Assembly (NCBI RefSeq): GCF_035222375.1
Contig: NC_085888.1
Coordinates: 3,410,001-3,474,000 of the forward strand
Reading direction: 5' to 3'
Source of the DNA: Podospora pseudocomata
Taxonomy: Eukaryota > Ascomycota > Sordariomycetes > Sordariales > Podosporaceae
Length of the DNA stretch: 64,000 nt
Numbering within the stretch: the stretch's first letter is position 1; each line of letters begins with the position of its first letter. Under the pieces are notes generated by a model. The model saw only the letters and a list, made by a program, of their open reading frames with translations, was not told the DNA's origin and ran no database searches. A program made the translations under genes and the position numbers. Positions 22,363-32,751 of the stretch are shown piece after piece.

Positions 22363-24001
22363 ACCGATGTGACGTGCTTTTCTCCTTCCCATACTTGCTT
22401 CCTGCGGGCTGAGGGCGTCTTGTTTCTTGTCCCTCTCGCTTCCGCTGCCCTCTTCTCCAATCGTTGCAACGGACCCTGGCCCCCCTTTTGCCCCGATAGC
22501 CATCTGCAGTTCTTGCAGAGGCGGCCCAATGAGTCGGCCATGCCACACCGTAAACACATGCCAGCCATGACCCCACTGCCATGCTTTTTCCTCGCTGGCT
22601 GTCCCTCTCGTCTTCCATGACATGACGACCGAATCACGCACAGACTCCCGCTTTTGGGGCGGGCGGCCGGAGTCGGGGTCGTGATGGTGGTGCTTATCAT
22701 GCATACTCTTTCGTTTTCGATGTTGCGTTGTCGTCAGGGATCTGCCCTCTGTTGAACGTGTTGGATGCTTCCCATCTCCAGCAGGTATTCACGCAGGACG
22801 TCTGATGTACTTCCGCAATGAGCCTACATCGGTTAGCATTGTGGGTGTAGGCAGGGCGAGCCGCTCTCCGGAAGGGGCGGAGCTATAGAGAAGAAAAAGC
22901 CCTATGAATGACAGATAGTATCCGGCCGCCAAGCTGTGGCATGTCCACTTCCCACACTCACCCCCGCGCTCGGCAACGGTACGACAAGACAGCCTGGCTG
23001 ACCGATGGATGGCGGAACGGTGGCTAGGGGTGTTGGTGACTTGGGATCCATGGTGGCAAAAAAGAAGAGAATAGACGTGCATGTTGGCGTTGCTTGCTGT
23101 GCTGGTGCTGGTTGTGGGTTCTTATATCTAGCAAGACCCCACCGCGAAGCAACATGACCAGCACAAAAAGCCCTAAGCATGTATGCACGTGGCCGCCGCT
23201 GAATGGATCATGAGGCTTCCTGTCGAGTCGGTCGTTTTCTTGGTGCGTGTGCCTGTCGATGGCGGGTGTGGTGGGTGCTGAGGAAACTAAACCGACAGCG
23301 TTTCCCACCCTCTCGCCGAATATCTGTCCGATTGGCTGCGTGTCATGGGGGCACCAGGGGAAAGGGTGAGCTGGACCAGTCACAAGGAGCCTGATAGAAA
23401 AGAAGCTTTGCTTATGATTGTAGAATTCAGTGTCTGGCGGCAATAGCGCGTCCTTTTGTTTTAAACGCCCATACCATTTTTTTTCCTCTCGCGTCGACCG
23501 TTTCTTGGGAGCTACTTTGTAGTCTCCGTCTCCAGCCCTACCGAGCGTGATCAATAATGAAACAAAGACAAATATGGAAAGCGCCATCTCCGGCCTCCAT
23601 GGGTATCAAATCGTTACAAAAAACGGGCCGTCCCACGGTGCCACGTTTTACCTCCCATCCCACTCTCACATCCCCCTTGGCCCCATGACACACATCCACC
23701 CACACACCATTTCCAGCCTTGATGACAAGCGGCAACCCCACATGAAGTGAAAGGAGGGAGGTGGGGAAGGAGAAGGGAAGGGGGGAGGGAGAACAGCTGA
23801 ACACCGGCAGGTTGGACGAGGCATGCCAGCAAGTGCAGGTCAGCAGGTGCGAGGCACCCCCCTCCAAGGTACGGCCCAAGGCCGGAGCAGATCAACCGGG
23901 ATTCCTTCTCGGTTCCTTCCTGGACCACCGCATGGAAGATCTCGTGAGTGTGTAGTGGCGGTTACGGCGGAAGCTTCAAACTCATGTTGTATATGTTTCC
24001 T

Positions 24002-24633
24002 TCAGCGCATCGCAGCTGCAGCATCAGCAAAGTTGCCAACAAGAGGTTCCGTGGCTCCCTCGAGCTTGATGGATATAGCGGTGTTTTGCTGCATCTCGAT
24101 GGTGTCGTCGTCGGGGGTACCCCAATCAACTCGTGCCACAGCAGCCAGGTCATCGTGTGACGAGAGTTTGGAGAGGAGGTTGTGATAGCGGACCAGGTTG
24201 GCGTCGGGGGCAGCGACGGGATATGCGTATGGCATCTCGGGACTGTCTGGAGCCGCAGAAGGCGACGCTGTCCGGTGGTTGCTTGGTGCAATGTCGTAGA
24301 TGTCGACCATGCTGCTGTTCATGCACATCTGTCAGCCGGTGGGTGGGTGGTAGGGGCCAGGGATGCATACTCTGACGTGCGCGCAACCACCCTCTGCAGA
24401 GCCTCAATCTCTCTTTGAACCTCCTGTGGATCCTCGGGCCACATCATCTGTTGCTGTTCAAAACTGCCGTATTGGAGGTTGTTCGGGTCGTCAAAGAGAT
24501 ACTGCGCCTCGTCGTCCTGTTCGGCCATGGTTAGCACAAACCAGCAACGTCATCAAAGCCGCCCTGAGGAACCACCAACCTCATCATAATCATCTCGTCG
24601 CCTGCTCCCCAGGCAAGAAGCGCAATTGCCCAT
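24002..24633 (-). CDS. Ego1/LAMTOR1-like lipidated TORC1-pathway anchor
   Basis: Three exons in transcript order, 24580-24633, 24371-24516 and 24002-24314, give 170 residues. Exon 1 encodes MGNCASCLGSRRRDDYDE: Gly2 with Ser6 fits N-myristoylation, and Cys4/Cys7 are candidate palmitoylation sites, as in LAMTOR1 and yeast Ego1/Meh1. A helix EVQREIEALQRVVARTSDSM then IDIYD-like VDIYDIAP corresponds to the family's LAKT-NIIDV block. The C-terminal part YHNLLSKLSS and the following segment fit the remaining LAMTOR region. The family anchors the Ragulator/EGO complex and Rag GTPases to the vacuole for TORC1 control. An internal Met at 24528 gives a shorter frame lacking the lipidation signal; the lipidated start is strongly preferred. 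Exon 2/3 use a donor at 24370 and acceptor at 24315. Confidence 0.82.
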
Positions 24634-25599
24634 GGTGTTATTTATTAATTCGGTGGTGTATGTGCGTCGAAAAAAGAGTGTAACGGGGTCGAGAAAAGTA
24701 ACGAAACTAAACGATCGGGAAACAGTGAACTTGGGTTTTTTTCAACGGGTGCCCTTGGGCGACAGAAAGGGAGGCTCAATGTGGTCGGTTCATAAGTGAG
24801 AGAATGGCCGTGGCTGAAAGGATTACAAAAACAAAAGACGATGCTGGGATAGTCGCTCCGTCGAAAGAAATGGATCAAGAAGAGTTCGCGGTCGGGAGAC
24901 GTCGTCGTCGTCGCATCGTGTTTGTTCTTGTCCTTTTTTCCCCAAACTCCAGAAGTGACACCACGCGGCTAAATCTCGTCCTGGTCCATCCCTGTTCCCT
25001 CGGCTGATCCTCGCCAATAGACACCCGCTGGGTGGGTCAAAGCTGATGCACGGGCCTTCTTCAAACCCGTCACCCCGCTCCATCTTGTCATCGTTGCCGC
25101 AGTAAACACGCCCCTTTTACCCCTGAATGCAACTCGCCATAAAATCATTACTATTTCACAGACTATCCTCTGCAAAACCAAACAATATGCACCCGTTGAA
25201 GTTGAGCAATCTTGAGATTTCAGAAGACCACAGACCTTTGGATCCTGACAAAAACACCATTGCTTGGGATTGCTTGGCATTGCCGTCAAAGCTCTTCAGT
25301 AGAAACATCATCACAAAATCAAATCACCGATACTGCGAGACAAACAGTTCCCGTTCCCCTCCTCGCCAATCCTGCCATGTCTTTTTGGCGATCAGTCAGC
25401 CATCCCGCCAGCCGATCGACCACCAGGTCTCGGTAAAATCAGCCACGAACCCAGCTGCGGAGCACAGACCCCCAGGTATCATGATAGATCGGCCCAAGAG
25501 GTAAGGGACAGTATGGTGGACCGAACGATATATATCTTGCAGTATGTCCTTCAGGTCTCGGAGGATGGATCTCTGTTGCGTCTGGTACCTAGCCGCGAG
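24634..25599. promoter_or_regulatory. divergent upstream region
   Basis: About 970 bp between the LAMTOR1-like start and the membrane-protein start. A possible intron (donor GTAAGG near 25501, acceptor near 25543) suggests that an upstream exon or spliced leader of the membrane-protein gene lies here; I could not connect it to a signal peptide. Confidence 0.45.
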
Positions 25600-26708
25600 A
25601 TGTCTGATCAATCTGCTACATATCTTTTCCGCCCGGCCAGGCAGGCTTTGGTGCCATTATCTCCATCTCCATCATCTTCATCCATGTTCTCATCCACTCC
25701 TTCAGTGACCCGCACCACGGCTTCCATCGCAAGTAGCACTAGCCTTCAGCCCCAGCGACGACAAGCGGCAGGGACATGCCGGGCGGATGAGTCAACATGC
25801 CCCCAAGCAGGCTGGTGTTGTATGTTTTCTTTTATTCCCTTTATCGCCAACATGGCCGACCGCTGACTCTTTTCACCACCACAGGTAACAAAGATGAGAC
25901 CTGTTTCCTTGAAGCCGGGGCCTTCTTTTGCTGCCCAACCGGCGCCGGCAAAGGAGGTTGCGTCAGGGTCTGCCACTCCGGCGACTTCCAATGTGGTGGC
26001 ACCACCCCCGACACCACCGGCATCTGTTGCGCCAACGGCCAAACCTGCATCGGCGGCGATACACCCCTTCCCTTCTGTGCTGACACTGGCGCATCGAGCT
26101 CTACTAGGAAAACATCAACCTCACTCACAACAAGCCAAACCAGCACTTCTTCTCACAGTGGCGACTCACACACCTCCAGCACCACAACGTCTCTGCAGTT
26201 TCCTACCCCCAGCCCCAACAATTCCCCCTCCTTCTCGACCTATCCAACTCATACGATATCCAGCATCCCGTCCCCGTCAACCACTGAGGCCCCCTCCTCC
26301 AACTCCGGAATTTCCCTTGCAGCGCAAATCACAGCCATCATCGTGCCTCTCGTAATCATAACCCTCATCATCTCCTGCATCTTTCGCTGCCGCCGCAAGA
26401 AGCAGCGCGGCACCCGGATTCAATCCACCGATTTTACCGAACAGCAGAACACCAGCACGGGCACCACCGGCACGGGCATCAGCCATAACGCCGACGGGCT
26501 GTCCTTTTACAGCGCCTATTCTTCGTATCCCAAGACACCTCCTCCCCCGCCGCCCACATTTTCTGCTGGAAGGCTCTACGGGAGAGAAGCAAAAGAGGAA
26601 GATGGCGAGGTTATGAGCTCGCATGAGAGGTACATGATGGAGAGCAGGATGTTCAGGACACCAACACCTCAGTCGCCAGTTGGGCAAGGAGCGGGTAGGG
26701 GGCTGTGA
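25600..26708 (+). CDS. Cys-rich single-pass membrane protein
   Basis: Exons 25600-25819 and 25885-26708 give 347 residues. The junction restores a Cys-rich domain: GTCRADESTCPQAGWCC joins NKDETCFLEAGAFFCC, followed by GGCVRVC, FQCGG, GICCANGQTC and FCADTG. A Ser/Thr/Pro-rich stalk follows, then one transmembrane helix (IIVPLVIITLIISCIF) with a basic stop-transfer RCRRKKQRG and a roughly 110-residue cytosolic tail with a poly-Pro run. This layout resembles fungal wall-sensor proteins, but the Cys spacing is not WSC or CFEM. The N-terminus is uncertain: no signal peptide is seen from the Met at 25600 or 25684, so an upstream exon may supply it. Function unknown; surface sensing is an inference. 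Confidence 0.7.
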
Positions 26709-27109
26709 AGAATGGAGATAATTACTTTAGTATCTGCCAACTGTAAAATGATATATAATACATCTGAACCATACCACTAGGGCTTCTCCGGAGCAAAGAG
26801 CGGCCAGTGCACCGAGAGCTGGTCACAGGCGTTAATGGGAGCCATCGTCGACAACACCTTATTGTCCCGCCCTGCCTTCCAAACAGCTTTTCAGAGGCGC
26901 GACTTTCTGCCTCTTCGCTTTCTTCCCAGCAAACCCTTTTTTCCTTTCTCGCTTCAACCACAACCATCTTTACTTGACCGTCGACGGCTGACAAGAATCG
27001 CCACTTCACTTTGCGCCAAATCAAGAGTGAATCGCCCAACAATCATTTCCTTTCCCGTTGCCGTTTTCACCTTTTACTGACATGTCAAGAACCTGACCGG
27101 GACGACACG
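26709..27109. promoter_or_regulatory. upstream region of 2EXR-like gene
   Basis: About 400 bp with pyrimidine-rich runs near 26920-26980. No ORF is supported. Confidence 0.45.
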
Positions 27110-27457
27110 ATGGGTGAGACCAAACGCAAAGCCACGGCCATGGCGGGCACCACCGACGACGCTAAGCGCGTGCGCACATCCGCGGGCTCCCTCCCCACCG
27201 TTCCTGCGCCCTTCGACGACGTTGGCGATGGTGCTGTCGACCAAAGAACCGCTTCCACCCTTCCCTCCCAGTCCTCCTGCCACGGAGCCCGACAACACAA
27301 CCAGCTCGACCGCCGACAACTCGGTCGTGCCCAGCGCGCCGGCATCCCATTTCAAGCTTCTCCCAGGCAAAATTCGGAACATGATCTACCGTTATTGTCT
27401 TGTTTCCGACAGGACCATCGTCCCCCGAATCCCCGAGAGCGAGATCCCATCACATAG
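27110..27457 (+). other. overlapping upstream frame with NLS-like N-terminus
   Basis: An ATG at 27110 opens a 115-codon frame starting MGETKRKATAMAGTT and DDAKRVRTSAGS, which looks like a genuine basic N-terminus, then overlaps the 2EXR-like coding frame in a different register. It may be an upstream ORF, or the original N-terminus separated from the main frame by a one-base change between about 27228 and 27290. Confidence 0.45.
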
Positions 27458-28127
27458 CTTGCGTCAACCCAGAAACGGAACGAGCGGCGCCTTCTTCGAA
27501 TTAGCCCTGGGCACCGACAAGGAAATATTCGGCGAGGTTCTCTCTTTATTTTACGGAGAGAACAAATTTGGCCTGTCCAGCCCATACCACAAATGCTGGG
27601 TAAATCGTGTCGGCAAGCGGAGCGCCGGTTGCATCCGAGCCGTCGTTATTCACTGCGAGGGCAATGCCAATCATGCCAAGAGCTACCTCACCGAGATGCA
27701 AACCGCCCTTGTCAAACGGTGTCCTAATCTCAACTCCATTGAGCACAACTGCGACTGGCCCATTCCCGCCGACTTTTTCTTTACGAGGATCATGGCAAGC
27801 CACATGGCCATGACTTGGCGTCGATTTAAGGATCTGGAGATGATCGGCCTGCAACATTACTACATGCCGGCGCGCGTTCAGGATAACTCGCCGTTATGGG
27901 AGCTTCTCGCCAAGCTCTGTAAGCAAAGCAAGACCAGGGCCGTGGCCATGCAACGAGCGGGTATTTTTGTGACCGACAGAGCGGTGGGCGAGTGGGTCGA
28001 GAATAAGATCGAGGATAAGATCAAGGATAAGATCGAGGATAAGGGCAAAGACAAGGGCAAACGTAAGGGAAAACGCAAGGGAAAAGTCGTTAGGGCATCG
28101 CACTTGAACGTAGACAGACGGGACTAG
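27228..28127 (+). CDS. 2EXR/F-box-like fungal protein
   Basis: 299 residues from the first ATG of the main frame. After a Pro/Thr-rich leader comes FKLLPGKIRNMIYRYCLVSD, the LPxEIRNxIYxYCL motif typical of 2EXR and F-box-like proteins of filamentous fungi, then FFELALGTDKEIFGEVLSLF and FYGENKF, also typical (conserved xxEIxxEaxxxfYgxN). The rest has no named domain. The C-terminus is a low-complexity run of IEDK/IKDK/GKDK/KGKR repeats. These families are large, fast-evolving and mostly of unknown function; a role as SCF adaptor is not assured. The N-terminus is uncertain because of the overlapping frame that starts at 27110. Confidence 0.7.
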   Translation: MVLSTKEPLPPFPPSPPATEPDNTTSSTADNSVVPSAPASHFKLLPGKIRNMIYRYCLVSDRTIVPRIPESEIPSHSLRQPRNGTSGAFFELALGTDKEIFGEVLSLFYGENKFGLSSPYHKCWVNRVGKRSAGCIRAVVIHCEGNANHAKSYLTEMQTALVKRCPNLNSIEHNCDWPIPADFFFTRIMASHMAMTWRRFKDLEMIGLQHYYMPARVQDNSPLWELLAKLCKQSKTRAVAMQRAGIFVTDRAVGEWVENKIEDKIKDKIEDKGKDKGKRKGKRKGKVVRASHLNVDRRD

Positions 28128-28872
28128 TGATTTCCACGGATCAAGGAGGCGATAGCATAGCAAGGCAGCAAGATACCCGGTACGGAGGAATTAGTGAGTA
28201 ATCAAAGCCATCATAACTAGCAATGTAAAACTACGTTGGCGCATATCGTATTCTCAACCATGCCCCAAAAGAAAGTTGGTAGACCTCCTGAATATCGTTT
28301 TATGTCTCTCAACTATCTTTTTAGGTCTCTCAAGTATTTTGTGAGACATAAGGTACTTTTATTTTAGGTCAATTAGTTGTTTTCAAGGCCTATTAGCTGT
28401 TCTTTTCAAGGCGTATTAGGTATTTCTAAGGCCTACAACTATCTTCTGAGGCATGGCTTACTTTTGCCGTGCCAGCCATTTTGTCTACAGTGTGAACAAT
28501 ACTCTACAGGCGAGGTAAAATGCCACAAAGATTGTGGGGAAATGTACCAACAAGGAAGCTCTAAAGAGCAACCAGAGGGTTGGTGGCTCATCCAACAAAT
28601 CTCTACCATGTTGTGACAAGAGCACATGGGTACTCTTTCAAATGGGAGCTTGCTGTGATATACCCCACAAAATTCATGGTCTCCTCTCCATGATCTCGAG
28701 TCCACCAATACACAGGTACTTCTGAGGCTGCACAACTCCACCAGTGATACCAATCATATGAGGGAACTAATCTCCCGAATTCTGTCTCTTTCTGTTTCAA
28801 CTCCATCTCTTACATCTCCCTCTCCATTCTAACCGGAACCTCAAGCCACACTCCTTCAGAGACGCCATCATC
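28128..28872. other. intergenic, AT-rich with degenerate repeats
   Basis: 745 bp, more AT-rich than its surroundings. The repeat cluster at 28300-28450 is the main structure. CT-rich sequence just before 28873 fits the 5' UTR of the secreted-protein gene. Confidence 0.5.
28300..28450. repeat. degenerate approx 20-30-bp AT-rich repeat
   Basis: About six related segments of the form TAGGTCTCTCAA-TATTTT or AAGGCCTATTAG-TGTTTT follow one another. The units are diverged, so the exact unit length is uncertain. Confidence 0.6.
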
Positions 28873-29688
28873 ATGTTGAAAGCTGTGTTTTTTCAACTGG
28901 CCGCGGTTTGCCTGGGGGTTTTGGCTTCTGACTGCGAGCCTTACTCTGAAGTTCCCATCTGGGGCACCGTCGAGTCTTCCACCGCGCCGCGCACTACTTC
29001 GTTGCCTACCACCACCAAGTCCTACTCGGTTGAGCCCCTCAATACCTGGACTGCCGAATCTACCTCTTCTCTCTGGGGATTTGGTGTCTATAAAACTACC
29101 TTGGAAGCTAAGATTGTTGTTCGCGCCGGCAAGTTCATTCCTCTGTTTCCATGTCGCTTCAATCTGGAATGCTAAGATACCCTTTTGACAGGAGACGCTG
29201 GTGTTGTCGGCAGCCATGTCTCCGAACGCGATCTATCAACCACGGACGCTACCCCGATCCAGTCCGGCCCTGGCAAGTGCAACGGCAAGACACGACGATT
29301 CAACTGCATCTCCCCCGGCGACAAGTGGCAGGAGTGCAGTTCGAATAAATGGTCAGATGTCATCCCCATGGGGAAGCTGGGGGGCGTCACCACGACTTGC
29401 ACAAACTATGGAATTCATGCTTTCCTAAAGTTGACTCATCTTCCCGGCGTTGCGATGGACACACCCGTGATGACCGGTCCCTGCAACCCTCCTGATAAGC
29501 GCTCCACCTCCAACACCAAGCGCGACACACTTGCCGGCCTTTACAACTGCATCTGGCCCGGTCTTGAGTGGCAAACCTGCAGCGATGACAATACCTGGAC
29601 CAACCCGGCGCCCATGTTGGGCGGCCTTCACTGCATCAGCTACGGCGTCAATGATTACATGGATACGGATGACATACCATTCATTTGA
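28873..29688 (+). CDS. small secreted protein with two related Cys/Trp modules
   Basis: Exons 28873-29128 and 29192-29688 give 250 residues. The signal peptide is MLKAVFFQLAAVCLGVLA. A Ser/Thr-rich segment follows, then two related modules: RRFNCISPGDKWQECSSNKW with a later CTNYGIHAF, and GLYNCIWPGLEWQTCSDDNT with a later CISYGVNDY. Each pairs cysteines with WQxC and an aromatic-Gly motif, so they look like an internal duplication. A dibasic KR precedes the second module and may be a processing site. The only splice that joins the two frames in phase is a 63-nt GC-AG intron with donor GCAAGT and a CTAAG branch site. No family recognised; an apoplastic or effector-like role is only inferred. 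Confidence 0.75.
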
Positions 29689-30587
29689 ATGCCATGGTCT
29701 CCGGGGCTTACCCTGAGCGGAGGGACGTCAAGGAGAGGGGCGGTGTACCCGTGGACAAAAAGTTTGAGCACACAAGCACACGAAACACCCATCTGGAGCC
29801 TCAAATGAAAACACCCGACACCACATCCAGTGATGTTTTTGTCTGGATCAGCCAATGGTTTGCTCTTGAGACAGAGTGTAATAATTACCTCTCATAGACC
29901 CTAATACGAAGTTGAAGTTAGCCAAGCCCCTGAAATAGTGATGATGTGATGGCATCTGTCGTGATCCGGGATTGTGTTATCCGGTCATTGACCTTGAACC
30001 TGCACAGACATTTGAAGCACACGTTACCTTGCTGGGTCTTTTGCCCTTGCACGGAACTCAACCGCGCAGTGCAGGTACCCCACTTACCAGTCGGCTTGTA
30101 AGTAGTAGGTAAGATTGCCCAAGGAAGTTCCGTGTTCTCCAAATGCCGAATGTCGCGATCCTGCTTCGAGGCCATAGCGAAGTTCAGGGGTCAATGATCG
30201 ACCGCGGGTTCAGTGTGCCCAAACAACTCCGTCGCCCCTGGAGCAGTTGTGCCGGATTTTGCCTATACAAATTGCAACAAAACTCCAGGTGACAGATTAT
30301 GTTGAGCATTCATTCCAAAACCCTCTGATTTCCGCAGGCTAGCAAATTCGGGTATAACTACCTAGCCCAATCTGCGTTACGGATCGTGAAAATCAATCCG
30401 CGGGGGGAAGTCAAGATGTTTGAGGACGACACCAGGTTTGCATCGAATTTGCAGGTTCGCAAAAGATAGACCCAGTAGCTTCCCAATAAATAATCCGAGG
30501 ACTCGCATGAAATTTCAAGCAGTCCCCCTGACAAGCAAAAATCCAACCCCATTGTTTACCCCTATTGTGGAGCCTACCAAATTCACC
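29689..30587. promoter_or_regulatory. intergenic/promoter upstream of GH7 gene
   Basis: About 900 bp. An ATG at 30510 in frame with the GH7 gene would add 26 residues before the signal peptide and is not preferred. No other gene seen. Confidence 0.5.
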
Positions 30588-32110
30588 ATGGCAACCCCCC
30601 TTTTCGCCCCTTTTCTCATCCTCCTCCTCTTCTCCCCTGCATCTGCCCACGCCCAACAAATTGGCACCCTAACACCCGAACTCCACCCTCGTTTCCCAAC
30701 CCAGCAGTGCACCTCCTCGGGCATCTGCACCACCAAGCAAACCTCCCTCGTGACGGACGCCTTATCCCGCCACTTCCACTCCATCTCCGACCCCTCCGTC
30801 TCCTGCGCTTCTGCCGATTTCCTCTCAAACCCTTCGCTTTGTGACCCCGACGATCCAGCTTCGTGCGCAGCAAACTGCGCCCTCGAAGGGATTGAATACG
30901 GCGGAATCGGCGTGTCTGCTGTGGGCTCGGCAGTGACACTGAGGCAATACCTCTTTGACGGAGCTGAATACCGCGCTGTCAGCCCGAGGGTCTATCTCCT
31001 CGCTGAGGATGGAGAGAATTACGAACCTCTGACGCTGCTGGGCCAGGAGTTGGCTGTAGATGTTGATGTTTCGGGACTGCCCTGCGGGATGAACAGCGCC
31101 GTGTATCTGTCCGAGATGGACCTGAGCGGGAGCAGGTCGGAGAGCAACCCTGCTGGGGCGGGGTACGGGACGGGGTATTGTGATGCGCAGTGTTTTAGGA
31201 CTGCGCCGTGGATCAACGGGCTGGTAAGTCTACGTGCTTGCGATAGGCAATCTGCTGTTGTGGAGAACTAATCCGAGGTTTTGTGATCAAAAAGCCCAAC
31301 CTCAACTCCTCCGGCGCTTGCTGCAACGAAATGGATATCTGGGAGGCCAACTCCCGCGCCAACTCGTTTACTCCCCATACCTGTTCCTCTCCTGGGTCAT
31401 TCCTCTGCTCCAGCGAGGCAGAGTGCGGCAAGGGAGCCCCAGGAGTCTGCGACAAAGACGGCTGCGGGCTCAACACCTTCAACCTCGGGAGCCCTTCGTT
31501 CTATGGCCTGGGACTGGACATCGACAGTTCAAAACCGTTCACCATCGTCACCCAATTTCTCACCAACGACGCGGGTGAGCTGAGTGAGATTAAAAGACTT
31601 TACATTCAGAACGGACAGGTTACCCCCAACACAGCCGAGACGACTGACTCGAGATTTGACGGGATTTCATACGAGGGCTCTATCACAGAGGATTTCTGCG
31701 CAGCCAAGAACTCATCTGACTACCTCCGACTTGGTGGCATGAAAGGGATGGGGGAGGCTCTGGCGCGGGGCATGGTCTTGGTTTTCAGCCTCTGGAACTC
31801 GGAAGGGGACTTCATGAGCTGGCTTGATGGGCTGCCAAGTAACGGGCCTTGTAATGCCACTGAGGGCGATCCGGCACTGATTAGGGCACAGGTCCCGGAT
31901 GTCTCGGTTACGTTTTCGAATGTGAGATGGGGAGAGATCGGGAGCACTTTCTCCATGTCTGGCGGAGTGAAGGAAGAAGGAGTGGTGACGGGGCCAGATA
32001 TTGTCACTGATGTTGCTGTCTCGGTTGAGAATAGAGGGACGAGGGTGAATGTGGTGACTGGGCCGGTTTTGGGGCTGGCTGTCATCTTTGGGTTCATGGC
32101 GAGCGCATGA
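30588..32110 (+). CDS. GH7 cellulase (cellobiohydrolase/endoglucanase), possibly GPI-anchored
   Basis: Exons 30588-31223 and 31295-32110 give 483 residues. Signal peptide MATPLFAPFLILLLFSPASA, mature start QQIGTLTPELHPRF as in GH7 enzymes. The catalytic motif EMDIWEANS is intact (E224 nucleophile, D226, E229 acid/base), preceded by the paired Cys of the family, with GTGYCDAQC upstream. Many cysteines fit the disulfide-rich GH7 fold. There is no CBM1 module. Instead the chain ends in a hydrophobic tail after a small-residue segment (GPVLGLAVIFGFMASA), suggesting a GPI signal, which is unusual for soluble cellulases. It would cleave cellulose beta-1,4 bonds with retention, at the cell surface if anchored. 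Exo or endo mode cannot be decided here. It is followed on the same strand by a GMC oxidoreductase. Confidence 0.92.
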
Positions 32111-32751
32111 GACTCTGTAGCAGTTTTTGTACGAGACGACGGTCATAAACTCGAAGGTTTAACGCCAGAAAAGTCCAAGCCCACTTCTCCTCTACCCAGG
32201 TACCGCAAATACTTTGCGCACTTGACTTCGGCCGATGAGTGGACCAAGTCGTCCTCCCTACCTACGCCTGGCTGCGCGCAACCGACCGGGCTTCATGCTA
32301 GGACCTGCAGATCAGCACATTCCCGCTTCAACACCTTATTCTCCGCTTAATATCAGGTCCCCGCACACACTGACCAGTCGGTGTGTTTCCACGGACGCGG
32401 CTAAACGCCAGACGAGAGGCACAACCGCCATGTCCCAGCTTCGATATTGCTTCGTCTGACACTTTGCATCGTTCATAAATCCGAGAATGCGCCTGTGGCC
32501 CGACCTGGCAACTTTTAACAGCGTTTCCCCCTTGCGGTGACATTTGCATATTTATCCAGCGCTGTTGCTAACAATGACCTGACAGTCCCAAGACTTCTTC
32601 AGCCTATACGATGCCTGTCGCTCGGAGCAGTGACCCTCTCGGCACTTGGGCGTCTAACCGATGCCATGCCAATCCCTTAAAAGTGCGCAGGCCTCCGCCG
32701 CCCAGCCCGGTGAGGAGGTCCTGAGGACCTTTGAGAGCTCCAACGACTAAC
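32111..32751. promoter_or_regulatory. intergenic between GH7 and GMC genes
   Basis: 641 bp holding the GH7 3' UTR and GMC promoter. No gene seen. Confidence 0.55.

Larger units (their letters stand above)
19836..24001. other. 4.2-kb stretch without a recognisable gene
   Basis: T-tracts and polypyrimidine runs (20160-20283, 20740-20755, 21490-21500), a CA repeat and a GA repeat are the main structure. Open frames such as minus 21884-22618 (244 codons) and minus 23024-23587 are driven by low-complexity sequence and carry no domain. The first part probably includes the 3' UTR of the Cys-rich gene, and the end includes the 3' UTR of the LAMTOR1-like gene. Confidence 0.5.

Noticed and set aside
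21884-22618. 244-codon minus-strand frame
   Set aside because: Composition follows GA/CT repeats and Gly-rich runs, with no domain, conserved motif or clear start.
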